A stretch of DNA of 64,000 bases from Sphingomonas sp. BK235 (GCF_004345855.1 NZ_SLXN01000009.1:62001-126000); one strand, 5' to 3'; counted from the first letter of the stretch, positions 50,575 to 59,360 are shown. Notes: generated by a model from the sequence alone, not told the origin. Numbers and translations: made by a program.

Positions 50575-52806
50575 ATGGACGACCGGGCCGAGACCGCGCT
50601 GACGATGGACGCGCCCTTCGCCGACAGCCTGCTCGATCGCGCGCCCGCGCCGCTGGTCGGGCGCGCGGTGCCGCGCGTCGACGGCCCGCTCAAGGTCAGC
50701 GGGCAGGCGCGCTACGCCGCCGAACATGCGATGGACGGGCTCGCTTATGGCATGCTGGTGCGCGCGCCGTTCGGCTGCGGCACCGTCACCGCGCTCGACG
50801 ATGACGCGGCGCGCGCGCTGCCCGGCGTGATCGACGTGATCGCGGACGCGCGGATGATCCGCAACGCCGGCGACTTCGCCGGCCCGGCCGCGCCGGTGCA
50901 GACCGTGCGCGACGTGGTGTACCACGGCCAGCCGATCGCGTTGGTCGTGGCGGAGAGCTACGAGGCGGCGCGCGAGGGCGCGGCGCGGGTGCGCGTCGTC
51001 CACGACACCGCGCCGGGCATCTATGCGATGGAGCAGGCGCTCGACCGCGCCGCCCCGCCCGAGAGCGACGTCGGCGGCTTCTTCCTGATCCACACCGAAC
51101 AGGGCGACGTGGCGGCCGCGCTGCGCGACGCCGCGGTGGCGATCGACACCGACTGGACCACGCCGAGCCAGAGCCATGCCGCGATGGAGCCGCACGCCTC
51201 GATCGCGGCATGGGAGGGCGATCGCCTGACGCTGTGGGGCTCCTATCAGTCGCCGGTGACGACGCGCGACCAGATCGCCACCGCGCTGGGCATCCCGTCC
51301 GACCGCGTGCGGGTGCGTGCGCCCTTCGTCGGCGGCGGGTTCGGCGGCAAGCTCGGGGTGATGCCCGAGGCGGTCGCGGCGGCGATCGCGGCGCAGCGGC
51401 TCGGCCGTCCGGTCAAGGTGGCGATGCCGCGCCAGCACGTCTTCGAGATGACCGGGCGCCGCCCCGCGACGCGCCAGCGCGTCCGCCTCGGCGCCACCGC
51501 CGAGGGGCGGCTGACCGCGATCGCGCACGAGACGGTGACCGACCAGCTCGCGGGCGAGATGTTCTTCGAGCCCGCCGGGATCGCGACCCATCTGCTGTAT
51601 GACGCGCCGCACCGGCTGGTCGACCATCAGGTGGTGCGCGTCAACAAGGTGCTGGGCGTGTCGATGCGCGCGCCCGGCGAGGGGGCGGGGCAGCTCGCGC
51701 TGGAAAGCGCGATGGACGAGCTCGCCGAGCGGCTCGGGATCGACCCGATCGAGCTGCGGCTGCGCAACGAGCCCGCGCATCACCCGGAGCTCGGCGTGCC
51801 CTTCTCGAGCCGCTCGCTCACCGCCTGCCTGCGCGAGGGCGCGGCGCGCTTCGGCTGGGACGCGCGCCATCCCGTGCCCGGGTCGCGGCGCGAGGGCGAC
51901 TGGCTGGTCGGGCTCGGCATGGCGGCGGCGGTGCGCGGCAACCTGTTCGGGGCGAGCAAGGTGCGCGTGCGGCTCGGCGGCGACGCGCGCGTGGCGGTCG
52001 AGACCGAGATGACCGACATCGGCACCGGCACCTATACGATCCTGGCGCAGATCGCGGCCGACCTGCTGGGGGTGGCGCTCGACCAGGTCGAGGTGCGGCT
52101 GGGCGACACCGACGACCCGATCAGCGCGGGGTCGGGCGGGAGCTGGGGCGCGACCACCGCGGGCACCGCGCTCTATGCCGCCTGCGCGCAGCTGCGCGCG
52201 CGGCTGGCGCGCGCCGCGGGCGTCGCCGAGGAGGAGATCACGCTCGCCGACGGCATGCTGAGCGCGCGCGGGCAGCGCCATGCGCTGCGCGACCTCGTCG
52301 GCAACGGCATGGTGGTGGAGGGCGGCTGCGCGCCGGGCGAGAGCAACGAGCGCTACAGCCAGGCGGGCTATGGTGCGCATTTCTGCGAGATGCGCGTCCA
52401 CGCCTGGACCGGGGAGACGCGCGTGGCGCGCTGGACCAGCGTGTTCGCCGCGGGCCGGATCCTCAACCGCACCACCGCGATCTCGCAGGCGCTGGGCGGC
52501 ATCACGCTGGGGATCGGTGCCGCTCTGTTCGAGGACCTGATCCACGACCCGCGCACGGGCAAGATCGTCAACCGCGACCTGGGCGAATATCACGTCCCCG
52601 CGCACGCCGACATCCCGCCGCTCGACGTGCTGTTCCTCGACGAGCGCGACCATGCCGCCAACCCGCTGCTGGCCAAGGGCGTGGGCGAGCTGGGGGTGTG
52701 CGGCGCGGGCGCGGCGGTGGCCAATGCGCTGTACAATGCCACCGGGGTGCGCGTGCGCGACTTCCCGATCACGCTCGACAAGCTGCTGGCGGGCCTGCCC
52801 GATTGA
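50575..52806 (+). CDS. Molybdopterin-binding subunit of a xanthine dehydrogenase-family oxidoreductase
   Basis: Large catalytic subunit of 743 residues, of the PaoC/YagR type. It starts VGRAVPRVDGPLKVSGQARY, the usual domain entry. Molybdenum-cofactor contacts are APFVGGGFGGKLG, VLGVSMRAPGEGAGQLALE and the catalytic Glu in KGVGELGVCGAGAA. These enzymes oxidise aldehydes or N-heterocycles with 2Fe-2S and FAD partner subunits. Neither partner is encoded next to it; it is preceded instead by an exported NTF2-like protein. The protein itself shows no signal peptide. GGGGAGG precedes ATG 50575. Confidence 0.92.
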   Translation: MDDRAETALTMDAPFADSLLDRAPAPLVGRAVPRVDGPLKVSGQARYAAEHAMDGLAYGMLVRAPFGCGTVTALDDDAARALPGVIDVIADARMIRNAGDFAGPAAPVQTVRDVVYHGQPIALVVAESYEAAREGAARVRVVHDTAPGIYAMEQALDRAAPPESDVGGFFLIHTEQGDVAAALRDAAVAIDTDWTTPSQSHAAMEPHASIAAWEGDRLTLWGSYQSPVTTRDQIATALGIPSDRVRVRAPFVGGGFGGKLGVMPEAVAAAIAAQRLGRPVKVAMPRQHVFEMTGRRPATRQRVRLGATAEGRLTAIAHETVTDQLAGEMFFEPAGIATHLLYDAPHRLVDHQVVRVNKVLGVSMRAPGEGAGQLALESAMDELAERLGIDPIELRLRNEPAHHPELGVPFSSRSLTACLREGAARFGWDARHPVPGSRREGDWLVGLGMAAAVRGNLFGASKVRVRLGGDARVAVETEMTDIGTGTYTILAQIAADLLGVALDQVEVRLGDTDDPISAGSGGSWGATTAGTALYAACAQLRARLARAAGVAEEEITLADGMLSARGQRHALRDLVGNGMVVEGGCAPGESNERYSQAGYGAHFCEMRVHAWTGETRVARWTSVFAAGRILNRTTAISQALGGITLGIGAALFEDLIHDPRTGKIVNRDLGEYHVPAHADIPPLDVLFLDERDHAANPLLAKGVGELGVCGAGAAVANALYNATGVRVRDFPITLDKLLAGLPD

Positions 52807-52839
52807 GGGTGCGCGCGGGCGGCGCGGCGTGAACGGCGG

Positions 52840-52976
52840 GTGATCCATCCGGTGGGGATCGTGCTCCTGCGGACGCAGGAGCCCAGGACCGCGCACGTCA
52901 CGCTCGTGGCCCTGGGCTCCGGCGTTCGCCGGAGCACCGTTCAACGGGGGCGGATCAGACTGTTAGGTGGACGCGA
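52840..52976 (+). repeat. REP doublet, family B copy 3
   Basis: Two inverted hairpins form a cruciform-like doublet: GCTCCTGC-GGAC-GCAGGAGC (from 52863) and GCTCCGGCG-TT-CGCCGGAGC (ending near 52936), joined by outer arms CCCAGG/CCTGGG. It then runs into CGTTCAACGGGGG and GGATCAGAC. The doublet layout is that of a REPIN. Confidence 0.7.
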
Positions 52977-53076
52977 CACGAGCGGCGCGGAACGGGCGTT
53001 CATTGCCTCGATCATCGCGGCGCTGGCAGCGGGTGTTCGCCGCGCCGCCGGACCGGATCAAGCGACCTTAGGGCAG

Positions 53077-53105
53077 TTTACAGAAAAACGATAACTTGTC
53101 ATAAC
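53077..53105 (+). promoter_or_regulatory. Sigma70-like promoter of a probably leaderless gene
   Basis: -35 TTTACA (53077-53082), a 17-bp spacer and -10 CATAAC (53100-53105). Transcription would begin about 7 nt further on, at or next to ATG 53112, so the mRNA would lack a leader. No ribosome-binding site is present. Confidence 0.6.
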
Positions 53106-53111
53106 CTCGCT

Positions 53112-54290
53112 ATGGATCCGCGTCGCAACCCCTTCGCCCCCGGCGCCGGCACGCCCCCGCCCGAACTCGCCGGGCGCGAGCCGCTGCTCGAGCGCACGCT
53201 GATCGCGCTGGACCGGATCCGCGCCGGGCGCCCCGCGCGCTCGACGATCTTCTACGGGCTGCGCGGGGTCGGCAAGACCGTGCTGCTCGGCGCGGTGCGC
53301 GACGCGGTCGAGGCCGAGCGGATGCTGGCGGTGACGATCGAGGCGCCCGAGCAGCGCTCGCTCCCCGCGCTGCTCGCGCCGTCGCTGCGCGCGGGGCTGC
53401 TGCGGCTCGACCGCGCCGCGCGGACCGGCGCGGGGGTGCGCCACGCGCTGCGCGCGCTCGCGGGCTTCGCCAAGCTCAAGGTCAAATACCATGATTTCGA
53501 GGTCGCGCTCGACGTCGAGCCCGAACCCGGACTGGCCGATTCGGGCGACCTCGACCTCGATCTCGCCGATCTGATGGTGGCGGTGGGCGAGGCCGCGCGC
53601 GAGCGCGACAGCGCGATGGTGCTGATCGTCGACGAGCTGCAATATGTCGCCGAGGACCAGCTCGCCGCGCTGATCAGCGCGCTCCACCGCGCCAGCCAGA
53701 AGAGGCTGCCGGTGACGCTGGTGGGCGCGGGGCTGCCCCAGCTGCTCGGTCAGATGGGGCGTGCCAAATCCTATGCCGAGCGGCTGTTCGAGTTCGTCGC
53801 GCTCGGCCCGCTCGACCCCGCGGCCGCGGCCGACGCGATCCGGCTGCCGATCGAGCGCGAGGAGGAAGCGATCGCGCCCGCCGCGGTGGCCGCGATCGTC
53901 GCGGACACGCAGGGCTATCCCTATTTCCTGCAGGAATGGGGCAAGCACAGCTGGGACGCGGCCGAGCGCTCGCCGATCGGCGCGGCCGACGTGGCGGCGG
54001 CGCGCGCCGCGGCGCTGGCGGAGCTGGACGCGAGCTTCTTCCGCGTCCGTTTCGACCGGCTGACCCCGGCGGAGAAACGCTATCTGCGCGCGATGGCGCG
54101 GCTGGGCGCGGGGCCGCACCGCTCGGGCGATGTCGCCGAGGCGCTGGGGGTCAAGGTGTCGTCGGTCGCGCCGACGCGCAACAGCCTGATCGCCAAGGGC
54201 ATGCTCTACAGCCCCGCGCACGGCGACACCGCCTTCACCGTGCCGCTGTTCGACCAGTTCATGCGCCGGGTGATGCCGGACGCGGGATGA
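53112..54290 (+). CDS. AAA+ ATPase with C-terminal winged helix
   Basis: ATP-binding protein of 392 residues. Walker A GLRGVGKTVLL is near residues 50-60, Walker B VLIVDELQYVAED near residue 170, and a sensor-1-like strand is in LPVTLVGAGLPQL. The C-terminal region (GPHRSGDVAEALGVKVSSVAPTRNSLIAKGML) looks like a winged helix. The architecture matches the archaeal-ATPase/ORC-CDC6-like single-protein group often found near mobile DNA; its role is not known. It is GC-rich like the host genes and is the last such gene before the insertion-sequence region. Expression is probably leaderless (promoter at 53077-53105). Confidence 0.85.
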   Translation: MDPRRNPFAPGAGTPPPELAGREPLLERTLIALDRIRAGRPARSTIFYGLRGVGKTVLLGAVRDAVEAERMLAVTIEAPEQRSLPALLAPSLRAGLLRLDRAARTGAGVRHALRALAGFAKLKVKYHDFEVALDVEPEPGLADSGDLDLDLADLMVAVGEAARERDSAMVLIVDELQYVAEDQLAALISALHRASQKRLPVTLVGAGLPQLLGQMGRAKSYAERLFEFVALGPLDPAAAADAIRLPIEREEEAIAPAAVAAIVADTQGYPYFLQEWGKHSWDAAERSPIGAADVAAARAAALAELDASFFRVRFDRLTPAEKRYLRAMARLGAGPHRSGDVAEALGVKVSSVAPTRNSLIAKGMLYSPAHGDTAFTVPLFDQFMRRVMPDAG

Positions 54291-54360
54291 GGCGGGTCGG
54301 CATGGCGAGGCGCTGGCGCGGGGCTTTACATAAGATATATTATCGATCCGGCGTCGTGTA

Positions 54361-55910
54361 AGCGGGTGTAGACGCAACGTACAAATGGCACACTCCCGCC
54401 AGATAGAAATGGCACAGCGGTTCTGCGGCGGGTCTCCGGTGCCATAATCATCCTCGGACATCGAGGATGTGCATGCGATGACGGTGCTGACGATGAGTGC
54501 TGCCGAAGTGAGCCGGTTCGATACGCTGATGCGGCTCAACCGCGGTGAGATCCGGCCGGTCGATGCCATGGCGCTGTTGGGGCTGCAGCGCAGCCAGCTA
54601 TACCGCCTGCTCAAGCGGCTCCGACGAGATGGCGCGGCCGGTCTCGTGTCCCGCAAGCGCGGGCGGCCCAGCAACAGGCGGTTCAGCGGCGCTTTCCGCG
54701 ACCGCGTCGTCACCATCGTGCGCGAGCATTATGCCGACTTCGGGCCGACGCTGGCGTGTGAGTACCTGGCTGAGCAGCATGGGATCACGCTGTCGCGCGA
54801 GACGCTGCGGCAGATGCTCATGGCGGCCGGCGTTTGGAAAGCCAAGGTTGCCAAGCGTGCCCGCCTTCACCAGTCACGCTACCGGCGCCAGTGCCGGGGC
54901 GAGCTGGTGCAGGTCGACGGGTCGGACCACGACTGGTTCGAGGGCCGCGGCCCGCGCTGCACGCTGCTGGTCTACATCGACGATGCCACCAGCGAGCTCA
55001 TGCACCTGGAGATGGCGGAGAGCGAGAGCGCCTTCTCCTACATGCGCGCGACCCGCAGCTATCTCGAGCGCCACGGCAAGCCGGTGGCCTTCTATTCGGA
55101 CAAGCACAGCGTCTTCCGGAACAACAACGCGACCGCCGACAGCGACGGCATGACGCATCTTGGCCGGGCGTTGGATAAGCTCGGCGTCGAGATCATCTGC
55201 GCCAACTCGCCACAAGCAAAGGGGCGTGTCGAGCGCGCCAACGGCACGCTGCAGGACCGGCTGGTCAAGGCGATGAGGCTGGCCGGTATCTCGTCCATCG
55301 ACGAAGCCAACGCCTTCCTCCCCTCCTATGTCGCTCGGCACAATGCGCGTTTCGCTTGTGCGCCGGCCGACCCGCGCGACGTGCACCGTCCGCTCGCCGC
55401 TCATGAGAACGTCGAGGCCGAGATGGTGTGGCGTGAAGAGCGGACCGTCACCGCCTCCTTGGCGCTGCACTATAACAAGGCAATGTTCATTCTCGAGCCG
55501 ACGCCCCTCGCCCGCTCGCTGGCGCGCAAGCGCGTTCATGTCTGCGAGTAACGTGATGGTCGTATCGAGATCCGCCACGGCGAGCGCGTGCTCCCTTACC
55601 GCGTGTTCGACAAGATGCGCCGGGTGAACCAGGCCGCCATCGTCGATAACAAGCACCTGGGTGCCGCCCTTGCCATGGCTCAGGCTATCCAGGCAGCGGC
55701 GCCGCACCATGCCAAGCGCAACAACAGCGAGCCGGCGCGTAGCTCGGGCTCCATCGGCGTCTTCGCACGCCCCTCCCCCGGCCCCGCCGCGGGCAAGATT
55801 GACCGGCGCCGGCTGTGCACGCCAAAGCTGAAGCCCGCCCCTCGCCTTTCCAACGAGGAGCTGGTCGGGCGCGGCTTGGGCGAGTTCGCCCGCTAGCGTC
55901 CGAAAGCGCG
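54361..55910 (+). mobile_element. Decayed ISNCY/IS1202-like insertion sequence
   Basis: The left side has two direct copies of AAATGGCAC (54383-54391 and 54407-54415), a likely transposase-binding array, before the transposase gene. The right boundary is set by the shared sequence CGCTAGCGTCCGAAAGC (to about 55908), also present in the remnant ending at 58940. No matching right-end repeat or target duplication was found, so boundaries are approximate. Confidence 0.6.
54478..55896 (+). pseudogene. ISNCY/IS1202-like transposase with in-frame stop
   Basis: DDE transposase reading frame of about 472 codons. The N-terminal HTH has RGEIRPVDAMALLGLQRSQL and RLLKRLRRDGAAGLVSRKRG. The catalytic domain has VQVDGSDHDWFEGRGPRC, YSDKHSVFRNN and SPQAKGRVERANGTLQ, covering the expected D-D-E positions. 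A TAA at 55549-55551 interrupts the frame after RKRVHVCE, but translation continues in the same frame with RDGRIEIRHGERVLPYRVFDK and on to LGEFAR at 55896. A single base change from a Tyr codon would explain it. The C-terminal tail is absent from the truncated product, so activity is doubtful. Confidence 0.8.
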
Positions 55911-55993
55911 CGATCTCAGACGGTAGTAGTGCTATTCAGCAAACCCGAAAGCCGCCATCTGTTCAGCGCTGATTGCCGATGCATGTAGGCGGC

Positions 55994-56323
55994 TCAATCC
56001 AGGCGCTTTGTCAAACCATGGGAGTAGTAGCCAATCTTCAGATCGCGACGCTCTTCTCGGACGGCTCGCGTCAGATCTATGCCTTCGAGGTCGAGCGCAG
56101 CTACTTGGTCAGCGGGAAAGTCTGAGAAGTGCGTTTCCTCATATCGCTTCTGCCATGCTGAAAGCCGAGCGATCAGACTAGTCGAAAGGCCGAGATCGCT
56201 TGGCTCCACATAACCGCCATTAAGCACATCGCGAACGCCCGTGCCTGATAGCATTCCGTCGATCAGATATTCTCCTGCCAAGCGCCTCGCTCCTTCAACG
56301 TCCCGACACAAGCATGCTGTCGT
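55994..56323 (-). pseudogene. 5'-truncated hypothetical gene at the IS3 junction
   Basis: Frame of about 110 codons reading CRDVEGARRLAGEYLIDGML through VREERRDLKIGYYSHGLTKRLD. It has no ATG; the frame is open right up to the inverted repeat of the IS3-type element at 56324, beyond which it hits a stop. Only a TTG (56311) could start it internally. The simplest reading is that the element removed its 5' end. No family was recognised; it is soluble and charged. Confidence 0.55.
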
Positions 56324-56329
56324 TGCCCC

Positions 56330-56892
56330 CTAAATGCCTGACGGGGCCTCCTGGGTTTGCGCGATGTACTCGCGGGGTGATCGGTAGCCCAGCGCCTTGT
56401 GCGGGTGCACCTCGTTGTAGTGGGTCAGCCAGGCCGGCGGCTGCTCCATGACGGTGCGTGCATCGGGTTTGGGGTTCACGCGGACGTAGTCGCGCTTGAG
56501 GGTGCGGACGAAGGCCTCTGCCATGCCGTTCGACTGCGGGCTGCTGACGGGTGTGGTGCGCGGTATCAGGCCGATGTCACGCGCGAAGCGTCTGGTGTCG
56601 CCGGCGACATAGGGGCTGCCGTTGTCGGTGAGCCACTCGATGGGCACGGTCAGGCGGTTCACGGGGCCGAAGCGGTGCTCGACGGCGGCGACCATCAGGT
56701 CGCGGACGTCCTCGGCGGTGATGCCACCGGTAGTGGCGACGTGCCCCATCGCTTCCCGGTCACAGCAGTCGAGCGCAAAGGCGACGGGGACCTTTCTCGC
56801 CGTTGTCGCAGCCGATCTCGAGCGCGTCGGAGCACCAGCGGGTGTTGCGCCGGTCGACCGAGACACGGCCGTGGTGCTCGACACCGCGTAGT
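56330..56892 (-). pseudogene. IS3-family OrfB transposase remnant (frameshifted)
   Basis: Integrase-core part of OrfB. Homology starts HHGRVSVDRRNTRWCSDALE in one frame, reaches CDNGEK, then continues in the next frame as VPVAFALDCCDREAMGHVAT. An extra A in GAGAAAGGTC (TTT at 56793-56795 on the plus strand) explains the +1 shift. The core is otherwise complete: IEWLTDNGSPYVAGDTRRFA, SSPQSNGMAEAFVRTLKRDY and the C-terminal HPHKALGYRSPREYI. The N-terminal helical part of OrfB is missing. Confidence 0.78.
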
Positions 56893-56999
56893 TTATGAGG
56901 CCCGGAGCGCGCGGAACCCATCTTGGCCAAGGCTGGACCTTGAGACCACGTTGATGCAGACCCAGGAAGCTGTCGAACAATCACCCTTGCAGACGGGGC

Positions 57000-57368
57000 G
57001 TGCCATACGTTTTTTGGGCCTGCGGCCCGGGACACGGCCTCGCGGAGGATCTCCGCTTCCATGGTCTTCTTGCCGAGCAGGCGCTGGAGCTCGCTCACCT
57101 GGGCCTGCAACGCTCGGTACTCGGACGCGGGCACGACCTCCTCGCCGGCACCAGCTGCGGTCAGCGCGCCCTGCGCCATCAGCCGCCGCCAGGTGAAGAG
57201 CTGGCCAGCGCCGATGCCGTGCCGGCGGGCGACCAGCGACACGCCCATGCCCGGCAGGTATGTCTCCTCGACGATCCGGACCATCTCCTCCGGGGTCCAG
57301 CGCCTCCGGCGCTGAACCCCGGAGAGGACCTCACCGTCGTTGTAACGCCTGGTCGTAAGCTCAGTCAT
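57000..57368 (-). pseudogene. IS3-family OrfA, fused to OrfB remnant
   Basis: OrfA of an IS2-like element: MTELTTRRYNDGEVLSGVQR, then the HTH RRRRWTPEEMVRIVEETYLP, HGIGAGQLFTWRRLMAQ and a leucine-zipper-like coiled coil (SEYRALQAQVSELQRLLGKKT, ILREAVSRA). OrfA looks intact in sequence, but after SRAAGPKNV the frame runs without a stop into unrelated residues and then the OrfB core, because the junction and OrfB N-terminus are deleted. ATG 57368 is the likely start; a GTG 9 nt earlier is in frame. Confidence 0.72.
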
Positions 57369-57537
57369 ATGCCTCACTCTTATCCAAGAGCGAGGTCCTG
57401 TCAGGTCAATTAGGGGGCCACCTCACATGCTGGCGCGATCGCGGCAACCCCAGGCGCGTTCTCCCGCCACGAGAGGTCAAAATCGCTGCGCAAAGGCGAA
57501 CCGGCAGCTAACTGCCGTTGCAGACAACAAAACGATC

Positions 57538-57936
57538 ATGCACATCGATCGAATGAAAATGATTCTGCCGTTTCTGGCTGGGGCTCTCGCGGGTTGCCTT
57601 GCAAGTTTAGGCTTTGTTCGCATGGCCGATCACAACGAGTGCCGCTTCTTAGATCGAGGTTATCAGTCTTTTAACGGCGATCTTTCTGGACTCGCGTACG
57701 CCTCGCATGCGTCGATTGATAAGCCTCTCAGGACAATCTATAGATGTTGGACTGAACGGCCGTGGGAGAGTGTAGGCTTTTCACCCGTTTTGCGAGGTGA
57801 GATTACCGGACGCGGCCAAAGGTTCATTGCCTTTGATATGGAGGGTGTCTCCGATGCCTCGCTCCTTTTTAAGGTCGAGAGAGATGATAAGGTGACCGCA
57901 GCGTATCTCGTTGCCACCACTAAAGTAACGCTTTGA
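57538..57936 (+). CDS. Small lipoprotein, unknown function
   Basis: Unrecognised 132-residue protein. The N-terminus MKMILPFLAGALAGC gives an exact lipobox (LAGC, Cys at residue 20 from ATG 57538), so it is a predicted lipoprotein. The mature part is mixed alpha/beta (FVRMADHNECRFLDRGYQSF, YRCWTERPWESVGFSPVLRG, IAFDMEGVSDASLLFKVERD). Codon use is markedly more AT-rich than in the left 54 kb. It lies just beyond the IS3 element and stands alone. ATG 57553 is an alternative start; neither has a clear ribosome site. Confidence 0.6.
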   Translation: MHIDRMKMILPFLAGALAGCLASLGFVRMADHNECRFLDRGYQSFNGDLSGLAYASHASIDKPLRTIYRCWTERPWESVGFSPVLRGEITGRGQRFIAFDMEGVSDASLLFKVERDDKVTAAYLVATTKVTL

Positions 57937-58082
57937 CCATGGTGGTTGAACCTTCCGCGACCTAGTGCGACTGTTCAGCAGTAGAACGGACCTTTCGCTA
58001 GCCTGCCATGAGCGGCCGGGCGGCTCTCGCCCATGTCGGCCATGAGAAAACAGGGGTGGCCATCTTCGTCGCAGGGTCTAGC

Positions 58083-58580
58083 TTAGGTGGGATGGAGAAC
58101 TAGCTGAGCGAAAGCTATAGCCCTGTCTCTTGTCAGGCCCGCCGTCCAATCCGCAAAAAGAGGGTGTTCGACCGGCTCAAGCTCCACGATCGGTCGTTCG
58201 CCTCGGGCTCGCCATCGCACCTGAGCACGTAGATTAAGCGTGTCAGGATATTCAGGAAGACGGTTCGCTAAGTATCCGAAGGTCACCTGCTCAGGTGTGT
58301 CACCCAGCGTGTCACGATAGGTTTCGAAATTAGAGTTGCTCTGGCTCATCCAGATACTCCAACTGAGCACCGCGGGCACATCTCGGATCGGCATGTCCAG
58401 TGAGCAGCGAATGAAATGATGTTCATCGGCGATGACACAAAGGTCGCTACTTAAGACGTGGGTTTCCGGCCTCCCAAGCGCTTCGACCTCGTTCCAGTAG
58501 ATTGGAGCCTCAAAGGCGAGCGCAGGCACCCCAATGTGGCGCTGGCCGCACGACTCACAGTTGAATTCAAATCCAGTCAT
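58083..58580 (-). CDS. DUF2199-family protein
   Basis: Cytosolic protein of 165 residues. The N-terminal zinc-ribbon-like FEFNCESCGQRHIGVPALAF, then VLSSDLCVIADEHHFIRCSLDMPI and WSIWMSQSNSNFETYRDT, are the recognisable blocks of DUF2199. No function has been assigned to the family. It is monocistronic. Composition is lower in GC than the host genes, matching its accessory setting between two insertion-sequence remnants. Confidence 0.8.
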   Translation of the reverse strand: MTGFEFNCESCGQRHIGVPALAFEAPIYWNEVEALGRPETHVLSSDLCVIADEHHFIRCSLDMPIRDVPAVLSWSIWMSQSNSNFETYRDTLGDTPEQVTFGYLANRLPEYPDTLNLRAQVRWRARGERPIVELEPVEHPLFADWTAGLTRDRAIAFAQLVLHPT

Positions 58581-58651
58581 GAACCTCTGCGCCGCCAGTC
58601 AACTCGCCTTAACGCGCCAAACGTAGCGCGCAGGAGCTGCACTCGCAACGA

Positions 58652-58940
58652 CATGAGAGTGAACCAGACTGCCGTGGTCGACAACAAGCATCTCGACTCG
58701 GCGCTGGCGCTCGCCCGCGTGATACAGCAGGCTCAGCCACACCATGCCAAGCGCAACAACAACGAAGCCGCGCGCACCGCACAGGCCGCCGGTCCGTTCA
58801 AAGCACCCTCCCCGGCTTCATCCGATCAGAAGCATGCCGCCGCACGCTCGGCAACAGCAGGCTCAAGCGTGGGCCACGTCTCTCCAACGAGAAGCTCGTC
58901 GCGCGCGACCTCGGCGGGTACGCCCGCTAGCGTCCGAAAG
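58652..58940 (+). pseudogene. C-terminal remnant of a second ISNCY-like transposase
   Basis: Reads MRVNQTAVVDNKHLDSALAL, then QPHHAKRNNNEAARTAQAA, aligning with RRVNQAAIVDNKHLGAALAM and APHHAKRNNSE of the element at 54361-55910. The DNA ends with the same GCCCGCTAGCGTCCGAAAGC. The frame is then broken, since the terminal SNEELVGRGLGEFAR equivalent is in another frame (TCTCCAACGAGAAGCTCGTC). Only the last quarter of the gene remains. It proves an independent, more degraded insertion of a related element. Confidence 0.75.
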
Positions 58941-58979
58941 CATGTGTTGTGGCGTTAACGCCAGCACAAGGCGTTTTCA

Positions 58980-59360
58980 TCATCGGCGCCGCACATGCCA
59001 CATGACGATAACCTCGACTAAGTTTCCGGCATCATCCCGCTCAAACTGTGAAAGAAGACGGCGCTCAACACTTGACTCATCTCCGAAGCGTCCAGCAACC
59101 TGATACGAGCATTCTGGGGTCGTGTAGGTGTGACCGCAGGAAACTTCTGATATTCCGATAAGCGTGGCCGTTTGACCGGGACGATTTGCGAAGCGGGCAA
59201 ACGTCTTGCTCAGATCGGGCCAGTGCGACGACACATATCGGCTCACCTCTTCAGCGGTTGGCAGTGCGGGGGCTGACTGGGTGTGATCGAATGTTTGCGA
59301 CGTGGCGCAACCGCCGAGGATCGGGAGCAAAGCCAAGATGGATTGGAAGCGCATCGTCAT
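58980..59360 (-). CDS. Small lipoprotein, unknown function
   Basis: Unrecognised 126-residue protein. SILALLPILGGC provides a lipobox (LGGC, Cys near residue 18). The mature part has EEVSRYVSSHWPDLSKTFARF, a cysteine pair (VSCGHTYTTPECSYQ) and a final beta hairpin (RLLSQFERDDAGNLVEVIVMW). It is probably anchored in the outer membrane. GGA lies upstream of ATG 59360; ATG 59354 is in frame. It is one of five predicted lipoproteins in the 57-64 kb segment. Confidence 0.65.
   Translation of the reverse strand: MTMRFQSILALLPILGGCATSQTFDHTQSAPALPTAEEVSRYVSSHWPDLSKTFARFANRPGQTATLIGISEVSCGHTYTTPECSYQVAGRFGDESSVERRLLSQFERDDAGNLVEVIVMWHVRRR

Larger units (their letters stand above)
56324..57420 (-). 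mobile_element. Degenerate IS3-family element (IS2-like group)
   Basis: Element of 1097 bp bounded by imperfect inverted repeats: TGCCCCCTAAATGCCTGACG at 56324 and, read on the minus strand from 57420, TGGCCCCCTAATTGACCTGA. Inside are an OrfA and the catalytic part of OrfB, on the minus strand. The flanking bases (GTCGT left, CCTCA right) are not a target duplication, so the element is old or rearranged. It is clearly shorter than intact relatives of this group as I recall them (about 1.3-1.4 kb). Confidence 0.8.

Noticed and set aside
53112..54290. AAA+ ATPase as part of a known anti-phage system
   Set aside because: No partner nuclease, methylase or toxin gene is adjacent, so only a general ATPase call is supportable.
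57000..57413. Plus-strand frame opposite the IS3 OrfA
   Set aside because: Antisense to a clear OrfA; no independent evidence.
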